A stretch of DNA of 14,930 nucleotides from Candidatus Njordarchaeota archaeon (GTDB taxonomy: Archaea; Asgardarchaeota; Njordarchaeia; Njordarchaeales; Njordarchaeaceae). Both the position numbers and the translations under genes were made by a program. Where the stretch lies: the NCBI GenBank assembly GCA_029856625.1, contig JAHKLG010000021.1, forward strand, positions 1-14,930. Reading direction: 5' to 3'. This document shows, piece after piece, positions 1 to 5,761 of the stretch; position 1 is the first letter of the stretch; every line of letters begins with the position of its first letter. Below the pieces are notes generated by a model that was not told the origin of the DNA, ran no database searches, and saw only the letters and a program-made list of their open reading frames with translations.

Positions 1-180
1 AAATTCCACATCATCATCCGATAAAAGTTCAACGCGTAATGCGTTAAAGAGCGTATGCGTTTCTCCATATACTTTGAACCTAAGAGTTGTTGGACCATAC
101 TCTAAGATCTCTATTCGCATTTTTTGGGACCTAGGTTTCCACCAAGGGGTAGTTCCATAGTATTTTAGTAAATCTGACAA
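1..180 (-). CDS. rpo11: DNA-directed RNA polymerase subunit Rpo11 (RpoL), 3' end outside window
   Basis: Small RNA polymerase subunit that pairs with Rpo3 in the assembly platform. It is recognised by the family pattern RIEILEYGPTTLRFKVYGE followed by HTLFNALRVELL and SDDDVEF, which matches the archaeal/eukaryotic L/Rpb11 N-terminus (E-x-HTL-N-x-L-R-x-x-L). Only the N-terminal part is present and the frame runs off position 1. Two starts are possible. The conventional ATG at 118-120 has a poor ribosome-binding site. A TTG at 178-180 has a perfect GGTGA six bases upstream and adds 20 in-frame residues (LSDLLKYYGTTPWWKPRSQK). I chose the TTG because the helicase in this window uses the same GGTGA-six-base-TTG arrangement, but the extension is unusual for the family. 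It is divergent from the Vps22-like gene. Family call sure; start uncertain. Confidence 0.85.
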   Translation of the reverse strand, partial: MSDLLKYYGTTPWWKPRSQKMRIEILEYGPTTLRFKVYGETHTLFNALRVELLSDDDVEF

Positions 181-186
181 TTTTTT

Positions 187-191
187 TCACC
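187..191 (-). promoter_or_regulatory. Ribosome-binding site deciding the rpo11 start
   Basis: Reads GGTGA on the minus strand, complementary to the 3' end of archaeal 16S rRNA, with six bases to a TTG. The internal ATG 60 bases further on has only a weak AGGT eight bases upstream. This favours the longer Rpo11. Confidence 0.5.
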
Positions 192-237
192 ATAGAATAA
201 TCTTTACTCAGAACAAATATTGAAATGTCACGTCATT

Positions 238-247
238 GATATATATC
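238..247. promoter_or_regulatory. Palindromic TATA box between rpo11 and the vps22-like gene
   Basis: The sequence GATATATATC is its own reverse complement. It lies about 40-50 bases upstream of the Vps22-like start (286) and about 60 bases upstream of the rpo11 TTG (180). Start sites about 25 bases away on either side would leave leaders of roughly 15-20 and 35 bases. It could serve both divergent genes. Seen in sequence; promoter function is inferred. Confidence 0.4.
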
Positions 248-285
248 TCTTACCCTCTCTATCCCATATGGTACTGGTGATGAGA

Positions 286-936
286 ATGGGATTAGCAGAG
301 ATAAGGAAAAGGATAGAATTAGCGGGTCTCAAGGAGAAGAAAAAGTATAAGAAGATGCTAGCGGATCTAGAAAATGTTCTAAGGAAGATCGAAGAGGCTG
401 TAAGAGCGACCGAGGAATTCGAAAAAAAGTGGGGGTGGAGTATAGAATATAAGGAAAGCAATTTGGAAAAACTCATTATACCCATAAGAAAGAGACCAAG
501 CTTACTTGATAGAATTACTGGAAGGTATTATTCGGATTTGGCGCTCGAGATATTGAGCATTAGTGATAGAGAGAAAATTTCACTCATAAGTATAGGAGAT
601 CTAACTCTTAAAGTCAAGGAACGATTCCCATACGCAACTAGTGAGGATGTGCTTAAGGCTATCGAACTTCTTAAAAGAAAGGGGTTAATAACGGATATTT
701 TCAAAGAAGACGGTATAGTATACGTCGAATTCCCGATAATCTTTGAAGATATAAGAAGACTTGTCCAGTTATTTAAACAAGAAGAAAAGAAATTTATCAC
801 ACTTGAGGAAGCAGCGGAGAAATTAAACTGGAGCCTTATTAAAGCGTACAGAGTATTAGAAAAGATGGTTGAACTTGGAATTCTTGTCAGAGAGGATTAT
901 CCACAGAGATATTGGCTAATAAGAAGAGAAGATTAA
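286..936 (+). CDS. EAP30 family (Vps22/Vps36-like) ESCRT-II subunit
   Basis: Predicted 216-residue protein resembling the ESCRT-II subunit Vps22 (SNF8/EAP30), part of the complex that links ubiquitinated cargo and ESCRT-I to ESCRT-III on membranes in eukaryotes. The layout fits: a basic helical N-terminus (GLAEIRKRIELAGLKEKKK, comparable in style to the SNF8 start), a coiled stretch at about 15-50, then two winged-helix domains at about 80-150 and 152-212. Order and spacing follow SNF8: YY-DLALEIL, then SEDVLKAIELLKRKGL (SNF8: DLIRAIKKLKALG), then EFP, then KFITLEEAAEKLNWSLIKAY and RVLEKMVELGIL, ending in a YWLI motif (SNF8: HYWLP). The ATG at 286 is chosen because GGTGA ends five bases upstream; an open frame extends back to 220 but looks non-coding. 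Whether it is closer to Vps22 or Vps36 cannot be told by eye. No GLUE domain is present. Confidence 0.75.
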   Translation: MGLAEIRKRIELAGLKEKKKYKKMLADLENVLRKIEEAVRATEEFEKKWGWSIEYKESNLEKLIIPIRKRPSLLDRITGRYYSDLALEILSISDREKISLISIGDLTLKVKERFPYATSEDVLKAIELLKRKGLITDIFKEDGIVYVEFPIIFEDIRRLVQLFKQEEKKFITLEEAAEKLNWSLIKAYRVLEKMVELGILVREDYPQRYWLIRRED

Positions 937-957
937 GTGTGGAAAAAAGAAGTTGAA

Positions 958-1068
<111 letters not shown>

Positions 1069-1146
1069 AAATATCTAGTATTTGAGGCGAGTATTAGGCG
1101 GTAATAAGATTTAGATACTCATTTAGTGTTTTAACCATGGGAAGAA

Positions 1147-1158
1147 GTTTTTAATTTT
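1147..1158 (+). promoter_or_regulatory. TATA-like element upstream of the 22-base inverted repeat
   Basis: Reads GTTTTTAATTTT. A start site about 25 bases downstream would fall near 1178, inside the inverted repeat and just before the ATG at 1185. This is inference from spacing only. Confidence 0.3.
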
Positions 1159-1160
1159 AC

Positions 1161-1182
1161 TCTCATCTAAAATTAGATGAGA
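1161..1182. repeat. Perfect 10-2-10 inverted repeat, operator-like
   Basis: TCTCATCTAA, spacer AA, then TTAGATGAGA: ten perfectly matched positions either side of two bases. The two-base gap is too short for a good RNA hairpin loop but suits a dimeric DNA-binding protein. It sits between a TATA-like run and the predicted start site, where archaeal repressors commonly bind. Confidence 0.6.
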
Positions 1183-1184
1183 AA

Positions 1185-1280
1185 ATGTCAGAGAGGGACC
1201 ATTTCTTCATCTGGTTTCCGTGGTACCTTCCGCTCATCATGAAAGCTAGTATATGTGATATTAGCTCGACCCAATTATAA
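1185..1280 (+). CDS. Possible 31-residue micro-protein, unrecognised
   Basis: ATG to TAA frame of 31 codons. The peptide is aromatic-rich in its first half (HFFIWFPWYLPLIMK), preceded by MSERD, and has one cysteine (residue 24). No ribosome-binding site is visible, so it would have to be leaderless or nearly so, which the TATA-like run at 1147-1158 would permit. The frame may simply be chance in an AT-rich spacer. Listed because its start is placed just after a promoter- and operator-like arrangement. No function can be offered. Confidence 0.2.
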   Translation: MSERDHFFIWFPWYLPLIMKASICDISSTQL

Positions 1281-1291
1281 ATGAGTAGTTC

Positions 1292-1313
1292 TAAGTATAA
1301 GTAATTATACTTA
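1292..1313. repeat. Nine-base inverted repeat with four-base loop upstream of the helicase
   Basis: TAAGTATAA, loop GTAA, TTATACTTA. It could fold as an AT-only hairpin in RNA or be a symmetrical protein-binding site. It begins about 90 bases before the helicase start, so it may regulate that gene or end a transcript arriving from the left. Confidence 0.45.
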
Positions 1314-1380
1314 AGAGATCAAGTTTACAGACTAAAGAAAAGTTTAAGCGAGATTTCATTTTTAGCTCTGGTGACTTTTC

Positions 1381-3933
1381 TTGGTAATAAAATGTCCGAA
1401 ATGCGGAGGTCCCGTTAAACTCTTCAACATTCAACCAGTAGGTAATGATGAGATACATCTCATATTCCTATGCGAAAAATGTGGAGCTTATTATGAGATA
1501 AGGGTACGAAGAGAAAAGGTACACGAGATAGCTCCTATGGCCATTTCCGCTGAAAGTGATATTAAGGAATTATTAGAAAAAAGAATAACACCAAATGAAA
1601 TTCCTCCCGATACACCATATCCGATCAAGAAAGTAGTGAGTTTGAAAACTCGTGCCTTTATCCCGATCTTCTTAGAACGAATTTTTGACCAACCTCCCCG
1701 TACTGGGCAGGAAATTTCGCCCAATTATCTCAAAAGTCTCGGCATTCCTGATCCTTACGCGACAAGATTAGCTGAATTTTGGAGAGAGCGAGGGATCACG
1801 CGATTATATAAATTCCAAGAAGAGGCTTTCAAAACGATATTGTCTGGGAGACATACCGCAATAATAGCACCAACCGGAACCGGAAAAACCGAGGCTTTTG
1901 CTATCCCATCTTTCGTTAGGGCTATCCATCTTAAACACCAAAGAGCTGAGAACCCAATTATACTAATTATATATCCGACAAAAGCTCTCGCAAGAGATCA
2001 ATTAACAAAGCTCTTTAAATATGGAGAAATATTCGGATTACAAGTTGCAGTTCTGGATGGCGATACTCCTCTTAGTAAGCGGAGAAGAATATTAGCGAGA
2101 CCTCCAGAAATCTTATTAACAAATTTTGATATGATTCACTATCATTTAGCAAAAAGAACAAAGCTGGGCTACCTCTTCAGGAGGTGTAGAATTGTTATCA
2201 TTGATGAGCTTCATGAATATTATGGAGCTTTTGGTACTCATGTTCATTATATATTGAAGAGACTTAGGAGACTAGCCGAGAAAGAGAAGAAAAAGATACA
2301 AGTGGTTATGTCGTCTGCTACTATTCAAAATCCAGAGGAATTTTGCTCACTATTAATTGATGATAGAGTAACCATTGTTTCTGAAAAAGGTCGTAAAACT
2401 CCTTTATTTGTACTATTTCTATACTCATTGGATCAAATTCATAGGACCGCTGCGGAGATACTGTCTACAGCTATAAAGGAGCGTATTAAGTCTCTAGCTT
2501 TCTTTAATACTCGTAGGAGTGCTGAGTTCACCCTATATATACTGAATAGGATTGCTCGTCGAGAAAAAAACATATTCAATAAATTCGATCTCCATCGTGC
2601 TGGACTCCCAAGAGAGACAAGAATACAAATAGAAAAAGATTTTCGCGAAGGGAGAAAATATGTCTTAATCGCTACACCTACTCTGGAATTAGGTATAGAT
2701 ATTGGAGATATCGATCTTGTATTGTCAGAGATAACTCCCGTTAACAACTTTATCCAGAGATCTGGCAGAACTGGAAGAAGAGGTCGCCCGGGATCTGCAA
2801 TTCTCTTACTTCGTAACGATGATCCTATTAGTGAGTATTATGCTAGATGCCCCAGAGATTACTTCGAGGATGTATCAGTAAGATACATTGAGCCTCGTAA
2901 CCCTTACATAGCTAGTAAACACGTTTATTTAGCAGCTTTTGAAGAACCTTTAGATGAAGAGGAGATTGTTATTTACAATATTCCCCGAGAAATAATAAAT
3001 GATCTTGAGAGGGAAGGTGCCGTTATAAAGATAGGGACAAAATATTTCGCTAATGGGGCTCTATTTAACAAATACTTTGCAAGAAATATTAGAGGCTCCG
3101 ATAAGATTGTTCGTGTTTTTTACAATGGTCGTGTCATTGATGAGCGAGAAGCAATAATAGCTGTAAGAGAGCTTCATCCTGGGGCTGTGTATGTAAATAG
3201 GGGTGTGAAGTACATCGTTAAAAGGTTAGATCTTAACCTCCTAAAAGCCGAAGTCGAAAAGGCTGGACCTGATTACGATGATCTCTATACACGTCCTCTT
3301 TACACTTATAGTGCAGTACCCTTAGGAGAATTTACTATACGCGAAACTATGGGTACTATCCTCTTTCATGGAAGAATGAAAGTAACTGCTATTGTGGATG
3401 GTTATCTCGTCTTCCGAGAGGGACAGAAAACACCAATTGCCGAATATTCCTTAGAGACCCCAGTAATATATGAATATGAGACATATGGCTTAGTATTCCG
3501 CGCTCCTAAATTGCCCTTTACGGATAAGGAACTTATAGATGGAAGCTATCATGCGCTGGAACATATTTTAATAGAGGGCACGAGCATCGTTACGGGTGGA
3601 GGCTCAGAAGATCTTGGTGGAATTTCCTTCGGTTCAACAGGCGTAATTGTTATTTATGAAGCAACACTTGGAGGTAACGGTGTATCCCGGTTACTATTTA
3701 ATAGGTTCGAAAAAGCTGTTGAAAAAGCCTACAAGATACTCAAATACTGCAAGTGTCCATCGAATGCCATATGTAACAAATGTGTATATTCCTACAGGTG
3801 CGGAAATAATAATCGACCATTATACCAGCCAGGAGCATTAATGGCATTGGAAAAAATGTTAAAAGGTGAAAAAGTAGAAGACGCAGATAAGGCTTTAGAA
3901 ATACTATTAGCGATTGAGAAGGGCATTGTATAG
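1381..3933 (+). CDS. Superfamily 2 helicase with zinc ribbon, YprA/MrfA (COG1205) type with DUF1998-like C-terminus
   Basis: An 850-residue ATP-dependent nucleic-acid translocase, probably acting on DNA in repair, as shown for bacterial MrfA. An N-terminal zinc ribbon is formed by C5, C8, C31 and C34. Helicase motifs follow in order: Walker A APTGTGKT from about residue 163; DELH box at 275-278; SSAT at 311-314; motif V with TPTLELGIDIGDID; motif VI QRSGRTGRRGRPG at about 459-471. The C-terminal part has a cysteine cluster (C790, C792, C797, C800, C806) followed by GNNNRPL, the pattern of the DUF1998 metal-binding domain in this family. The start is TTG, with GGTGA six bases upstream. Lhr was considered, but the DUF1998-type cysteine cluster fits YprA/MrfA better. 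It is transcribed with or just ahead of S17e; the latter has its own promoter. Confidence 0.85.
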   Translation: MVIKCPKCGGPVKLFNIQPVGNDEIHLIFLCEKCGAYYEIRVRREKVHEIAPMAISAESDIKELLEKRITPNEIPPDTPYPIKKVVSLKTRAFIPIFLERIFDQPPRTGQEISPNYLKSLGIPDPYATRLAEFWRERGITRLYKFQEEAFKTILSGRHTAIIAPTGTGKTEAFAIPSFVRAIHLKHQRAENPIILIIYPTKALARDQLTKLFKYGEIFGLQVAVLDGDTPLSKRRRILARPPEILLTNFDMIHYHLAKRTKLGYLFRRCRIVIIDELHEYYGAFGTHVHYILKRLRRLAEKEKKKIQVVMSSATIQNPEEFCSLLIDDRVTIVSEKGRKTPLFVLFLYSLDQIHRTAAEILSTAIKERIKSLAFFNTRRSAEFTLYILNRIARREKNIFNKFDLHRAGLPRETRIQIEKDFREGRKYVLIATPTLELGIDIGDIDLVLSEITPVNNFIQRSGRTGRRGRPGSAILLLRNDDPISEYYARCPRDYFEDVSVRYIEPRNPYIASKHVYLAAFEEPLDEEEIVIYNIPREIINDLEREGAVIKIGTKYFANGALFNKYFARNIRGSDKIVRVFYNGRVIDEREAIIAVRELHPGAVYVNRGVKYIVKRLDLNLLKAEVEKAGPDYDDLYTRPLYTYSAVPLGEFTIRETMGTILFHGRMKVTAIVDGYLVFREGQKTPIAEYSLETPVIYEYETYGLVFRAPKLPFTDKELIDGSYHALEHILIEGTSIVTGGGSEDLGGISFGSTGVIVIYEATLGGNGVSRLLFNRFEKAVEKAYKILKYCKCPSNAICNKCVYSYRCGNNNRPLYQPGALMALEKMLKGEKVEDADKALEILLAIEKGIV

Positions 3934-3950
3934 GAAAGTTATGATCAAAA

Positions 3951-3960
3951 TTTTTAAAAG
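3951..3960 (+). promoter_or_regulatory. TATA box of the S17e gene
   Basis: TTTTTAAAAG preceded by an A-rich BRE-like stretch (ATCAAAA), 17 bases after the helicase stop. The predicted start site is near 3983, leaving a leader of about 35 bases. A small inverted repeat, TGAAAC/GTTTCA (3969-3986), lies at that start site. Confidence 0.55.
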
Positions 3961-4016
3961 CTAGCATCTGAAACATATGGGTTTCAAGGCACCGCTTCAT
4001 AGACAGGGTGGACGAT

Positions 4017-4382
4017 GTGAGCAGAGTGCGCTCAAAGGTGATTAAGGATACTGCTAAGCGAATAATAGTTAATTATTGGGATGTTGTTAAGGACATTTGG
4101 GAAAAATCAGAAGAACTTTCAGCTGATCCAAAGCTAGCAGCTAACTATAGATTTCAGATGTATAAGAAACTGGTAGAATTAACGACGGATATCACAAGTA
4201 AAAGCGTCAGAAATCGTGTGGCGGGTTACATAATAACATTAATGAAACAGATATTATACTTGGGCCGCTTTACACTGGAAGAGCTAGCGACTAAATACAG
4301 ACTTAAAGAAGCAAAAGTCTCCTCGTTAGAGGAAATGAGCGACGAGATGGGTAGTAATGAAGAAGAAAGTAGGGAGGAGTAA
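4017..4382 (+). CDS. rps17e: Small ribosomal subunit protein S17e (eS17)
   Basis: A 30S ribosomal protein shared by archaea and eukaryotes. The start SRVRSKVIKDTAKRI matches the family opening (GRVRTKxVKRxAR), and KKLVELTTDITSKSVRNRV followed by AGYITLMK-like sequence (AGYIITLMKQ) is the diagnostic core. The GTG at 4017 is chosen over the upstream in-frame GTG at 4008 because the protein then begins in the family way and GGTGG lies a few bases upstream. At 121 residues it is much longer than typical archaeal S17e (about 60-80). There is an insert of roughly 20 residues between the N-terminal basic helix and the core, and a C-terminal half resembling the eukaryotic extension with an acidic end. 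It is convergent with the small membrane protein gene. Confidence 0.85.
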   Translation: MSRVRSKVIKDTAKRIIVNYWDVVKDIWEKSEELSADPKLAANYRFQMYKKLVELTTDITSKSVRNRVAGYIITLMKQILYLGRFTLEELATKYRLKEAKVSSLEEMSDEMGSNEEESREE

Positions 4383-4407
4383 GAAACTTCATTAATGCAC
4401 TTTATAC

Positions 4408-4566
4408 TCATCCCACTCTTTCTAAGATTTCTCTAACTCGCTTTAATTCTAGGAGAACCATGTATAATAGAATTAAATTAGCTACTAATAGTATCATCAC
4501 CATTAGAAGAAAAATAACTAAAGACTGCAGAAAACTTAATTGAATCAAACTGTTTTGAATCATCAT
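4408..4566 (-). CDS. Small single-pass membrane protein, 52 residues, unrecognised
   Basis: Begins MMIQNSLIQL, then a hydrophobic stretch of about 28 residues (SLVIFLLMVMILLVANLILL and on), and ends in a charged helix (LKRVREILERVG). By the positive-inside rule the charged tail should be cytoplasmic. It starts one codon after the UGA stop of the ArsR-type regulator and in the same frame; two consecutive ATGs (4566 and 4563) follow a GGTGA, so translational coupling is likely. The pair follows secE and spt5. I do not recognise the family. It may anchor or sense on behalf of the adjacent regulator. Confidence 0.65.
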   Translation of the reverse strand: MMIQNSLIQLSFLQSLVIFLLMVMILLVANLILLYMVLLELKRVREILERVG

Positions 4567-4569
4567 CCA

Positions 4570-4863
4570 TCACCTAACCATTAACTCAACTTGCAAATCT
4601 GGAAGTAAAAGTTTTACCAAATACCTCTTGGCCCTAACATATCTACGAACGTAGGGTGGTTCATCAGAATGTTGAATATACATCTCCACTAAACCGGCTT
4701 TGCTCAATTTGTTAAGATGCATATATAATAGGGGTCGGGATATTTCCAGTTCTCGGGCTATTTCAGATATGTATTTATCACCCTTAGAAAGAAGTTTAAG
4801 TATTTTTAAACGAATTGGGTGAGCTAATGCCTCAAAAAATGCTGATAATTCTTTTTCATTCAT
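4570..4863 (-). CDS. ArsR-type winged-helix transcriptional regulator
   Basis: A 97-residue DNA-binding protein made almost only of one winged helix. LAHPIRLKILKLLSKGDKY is the ArsR family signature for the first helices, ISEIARELEISRPLLYMHL is the helix-turn-helix with its recognition helix, and KLSKAGLVEMYI leads into the wing. No cysteines are present, so a metal-sensing site of the ArsR/SmtB thiol type is absent. The gene starts two bases after the spt5 stop with an AGAGGAG ribosome-binding site inside the end of spt5, so it belongs to the secE-spt5 operon. Its target is unknown; the membrane protein just downstream is the obvious partner. Confidence 0.8.
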   Translation of the reverse strand: MNEKELSAFFEALAHPIRLKILKLLSKGDKYISEIARELEISRPLLYMHLNKLSKAGLVEMYIQHSDEPPYVRRYVRAKRYLVKLLLPDLQVELMVR

Positions 4864-4865
4864 TC

Positions 4866-5405
4866 TTACTCCTCTTTCCTACTAGGTTTTTCAGTTTTTA
4901 CTGGAGCTAGATGTTTTAAATCCACTTCAACTAACAAAGCACCCCCACCCATTAAGTCTACCCATGCTTTCTTCTTACCCACAGACACGACTCGTGCTCT
5001 CTGACCTTTAAATGGCCCATCAATGATTTCGACGATCATTCCTTGCTCAATCTTAACCTCTTCCTCTACAATAACTCGCTCATACTTCACCTCGAAACGC
5101 TCAATATACTCTTTAACGTCCTCGAATGATAATTCATCGGGGAAAGCTGCTGCATATCGAAAATTCTTCACAGCTCTTACTACTGCATCATAATTATCAG
5201 CCTCGACTATTACAACTCCCGTTCCACCACCTAGCATAAAAGCAGAGTAAATAGGTAATTTGAGAACTTCTGTTCTCCATTTAATTAGGAAAATTAGCTG
5301 CATCTCTCTGCCCGCTGGCACTTTAACTGCAAAGAATTTCCTCTGCTTATCTATTTCCTCCTCTTCTGTAACGCTCTCTTCTTTAACCTCATCGTTATTT
5401 GTCAA
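4866..5405 (-). CDS. spt5: Transcription elongation factor Spt5 (NusG homologue)
   Basis: Archaeal Spt5 pairs with Spt4 and closes the RNA polymerase clamp to keep elongation processive. An acidic N-terminal tail of about 20 residues precedes the NGN domain at about 22-105 (KFFAVKVPAGREMQLIFLI, GYV-like core GGGTGVVIVEA, then a helix). A KOW domain follows at about 120-165, with the motif GMIVEIIDGPFKGQRARV. At 179 residues it is a little longer than most archaeal Spt5 (about 150) because of the charged ends. The start is TTG with GAGGGGAT six bases upstream. The secE-spt5 order is conserved in archaea. Gene downstream of secE, 33 bases away. Confidence 0.93.
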   Translation of the reverse strand: MTNNDEVKEESVTEEEEIDKQRKFFAVKVPAGREMQLIFLIKWRTEVLKLPIYSAFMLGGGTGVVIVEADNYDAVVRAVKNFRYAAAFPDELSFEDVKEYIERFEVKYERVIVEEEVKIEQGMIVEIIDGPFKGQRARVVSVGKKKAWVDLMGGGALLVEVDLKHLAPVKTEKPSRKEE

Positions 5406-5438
5406 GTATATCCCCTCATGCTCATTTTTTGTGAGTTC

Positions 5439-5618
5439 CTACGCTCCTAATAGGGCATTAAAGATTAGTCTTATCACAACATCAATTACTCCCACTGCTA
5501 AGATTGTAATGAGGATAATTTTTGATATTTGGTATATCTCCTTCCTTGAAGGCTTCGTAGCGTATCTTAAAAGCCTTCTGGATTGCACAATATATTCTTC
5601 TATTTTTCTACCACTCAC
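5439..5618 (-). CDS. secE: Preprotein translocase subunit SecE (Sec61 gamma)
   Basis: A 59-residue membrane protein, the small essential subunit of the SecYEG/Sec61 channel. The N-terminal amphipathic helix contains the family pattern RRLLRYATKPSRKEIYQIS (compare the archaeal x-x-L-x-x-A-x-KP-x-x-x-E-y pattern). A single transmembrane segment follows (IILITILAVGVIDVVI, then RLIFNALLGA). It is a typical archaeal size. The start is GTG with GGTGA six to seven bases upstream. It sits directly ahead of spt5, the classical archaeal neighbour. Confidence 0.92.
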   Translation of the reverse strand: MSGRKIEEYIVQSRRLLRYATKPSRKEIYQISKIILITILAVGVIDVVIRLIFNALLGA

Positions 5619-5694
5619 GAAGCATCACCTACCTATCGATTACGTTAAATGTAAAGAAAAATCAAACACTGTTAAAAATCCTCGGTTAATCTGT

Positions 5695-5703
5695 CTTTAT
5701 AAG
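5695..5703 (-). promoter_or_regulatory. TATA box of the secE-spt5 operon
   Basis: CTTATAAAG on the minus strand, preceded by an CGCTTTTT stretch. The predicted start is near 5671, giving a leader of about 50 bases to the secE GTG. Spacing and sequence only. Confidence 0.5.
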
Positions 5704-5761
5704 AAAAAGCGAACACCCTTAGATAGAATGATAATGAGAAATTGATTAGATACCTTGAGAA

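Larger units (their letters stand above)
1069..1380. other. Intergenic region between tRNA-Arg and the helicase
   Basis: No conventional gene is visible in this stretch of just over 300 bases. It holds a TATA-like run, a 22-base inverted repeat, a possible 31-residue micro-ORF and a second inverted repeat, each listed separately. The tRNA promoter should lie at its left end; AAATCTTATTA on the minus strand around 1101-1112 is a weak TATA candidate. The helicase ribosome-binding site GGTGA is at 1370-1374. Confidence 0.6.

Noticed and set aside
220..285. N-terminal 22 residues of the open frame before the Vps22-like ATG at 286
   Set aside because: The ribosome-binding site GGTGA at 276-280 lies inside this stretch and the predicted TATA box (238-247) is also within it, so it is leader or promoter, not protein.
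1381..3933. Assignment of the helicase as Lhr or Hel308
   Set aside because: The C-terminal cysteine cluster followed by GNNNRPL and overall length point to the COG1205/DUF1998 group; Lhr and Hel308 have other C-terminal domains.
3969..3986. TGAAAC/GTTTCA repeat in the S17e leader as a riboswitch or terminator
   Set aside because: Only six base pairs with an AT-rich loop and no T-run; noted in the S17e promoter entry but not strong enough for a separate claim.
4570..4572. In-frame UGA between the regulator and the membrane protein read as selenocysteine or pyrrolysine
   Set aside because: UGA is not the pyrrolysine codon, no SECIS-like structure was evident, and the regulator already ends naturally there with a good downstream start (two ATGs after GGTGA).
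5260..5745. A 161-codon plus-strand frame opposite spt5, secE and their spacer
   Set aside because: The minus strand has clear Spt5 and SecE families with ribosome-binding sites; the plus-strand product is low-complexity, without a family pattern or a ribosome-binding site.
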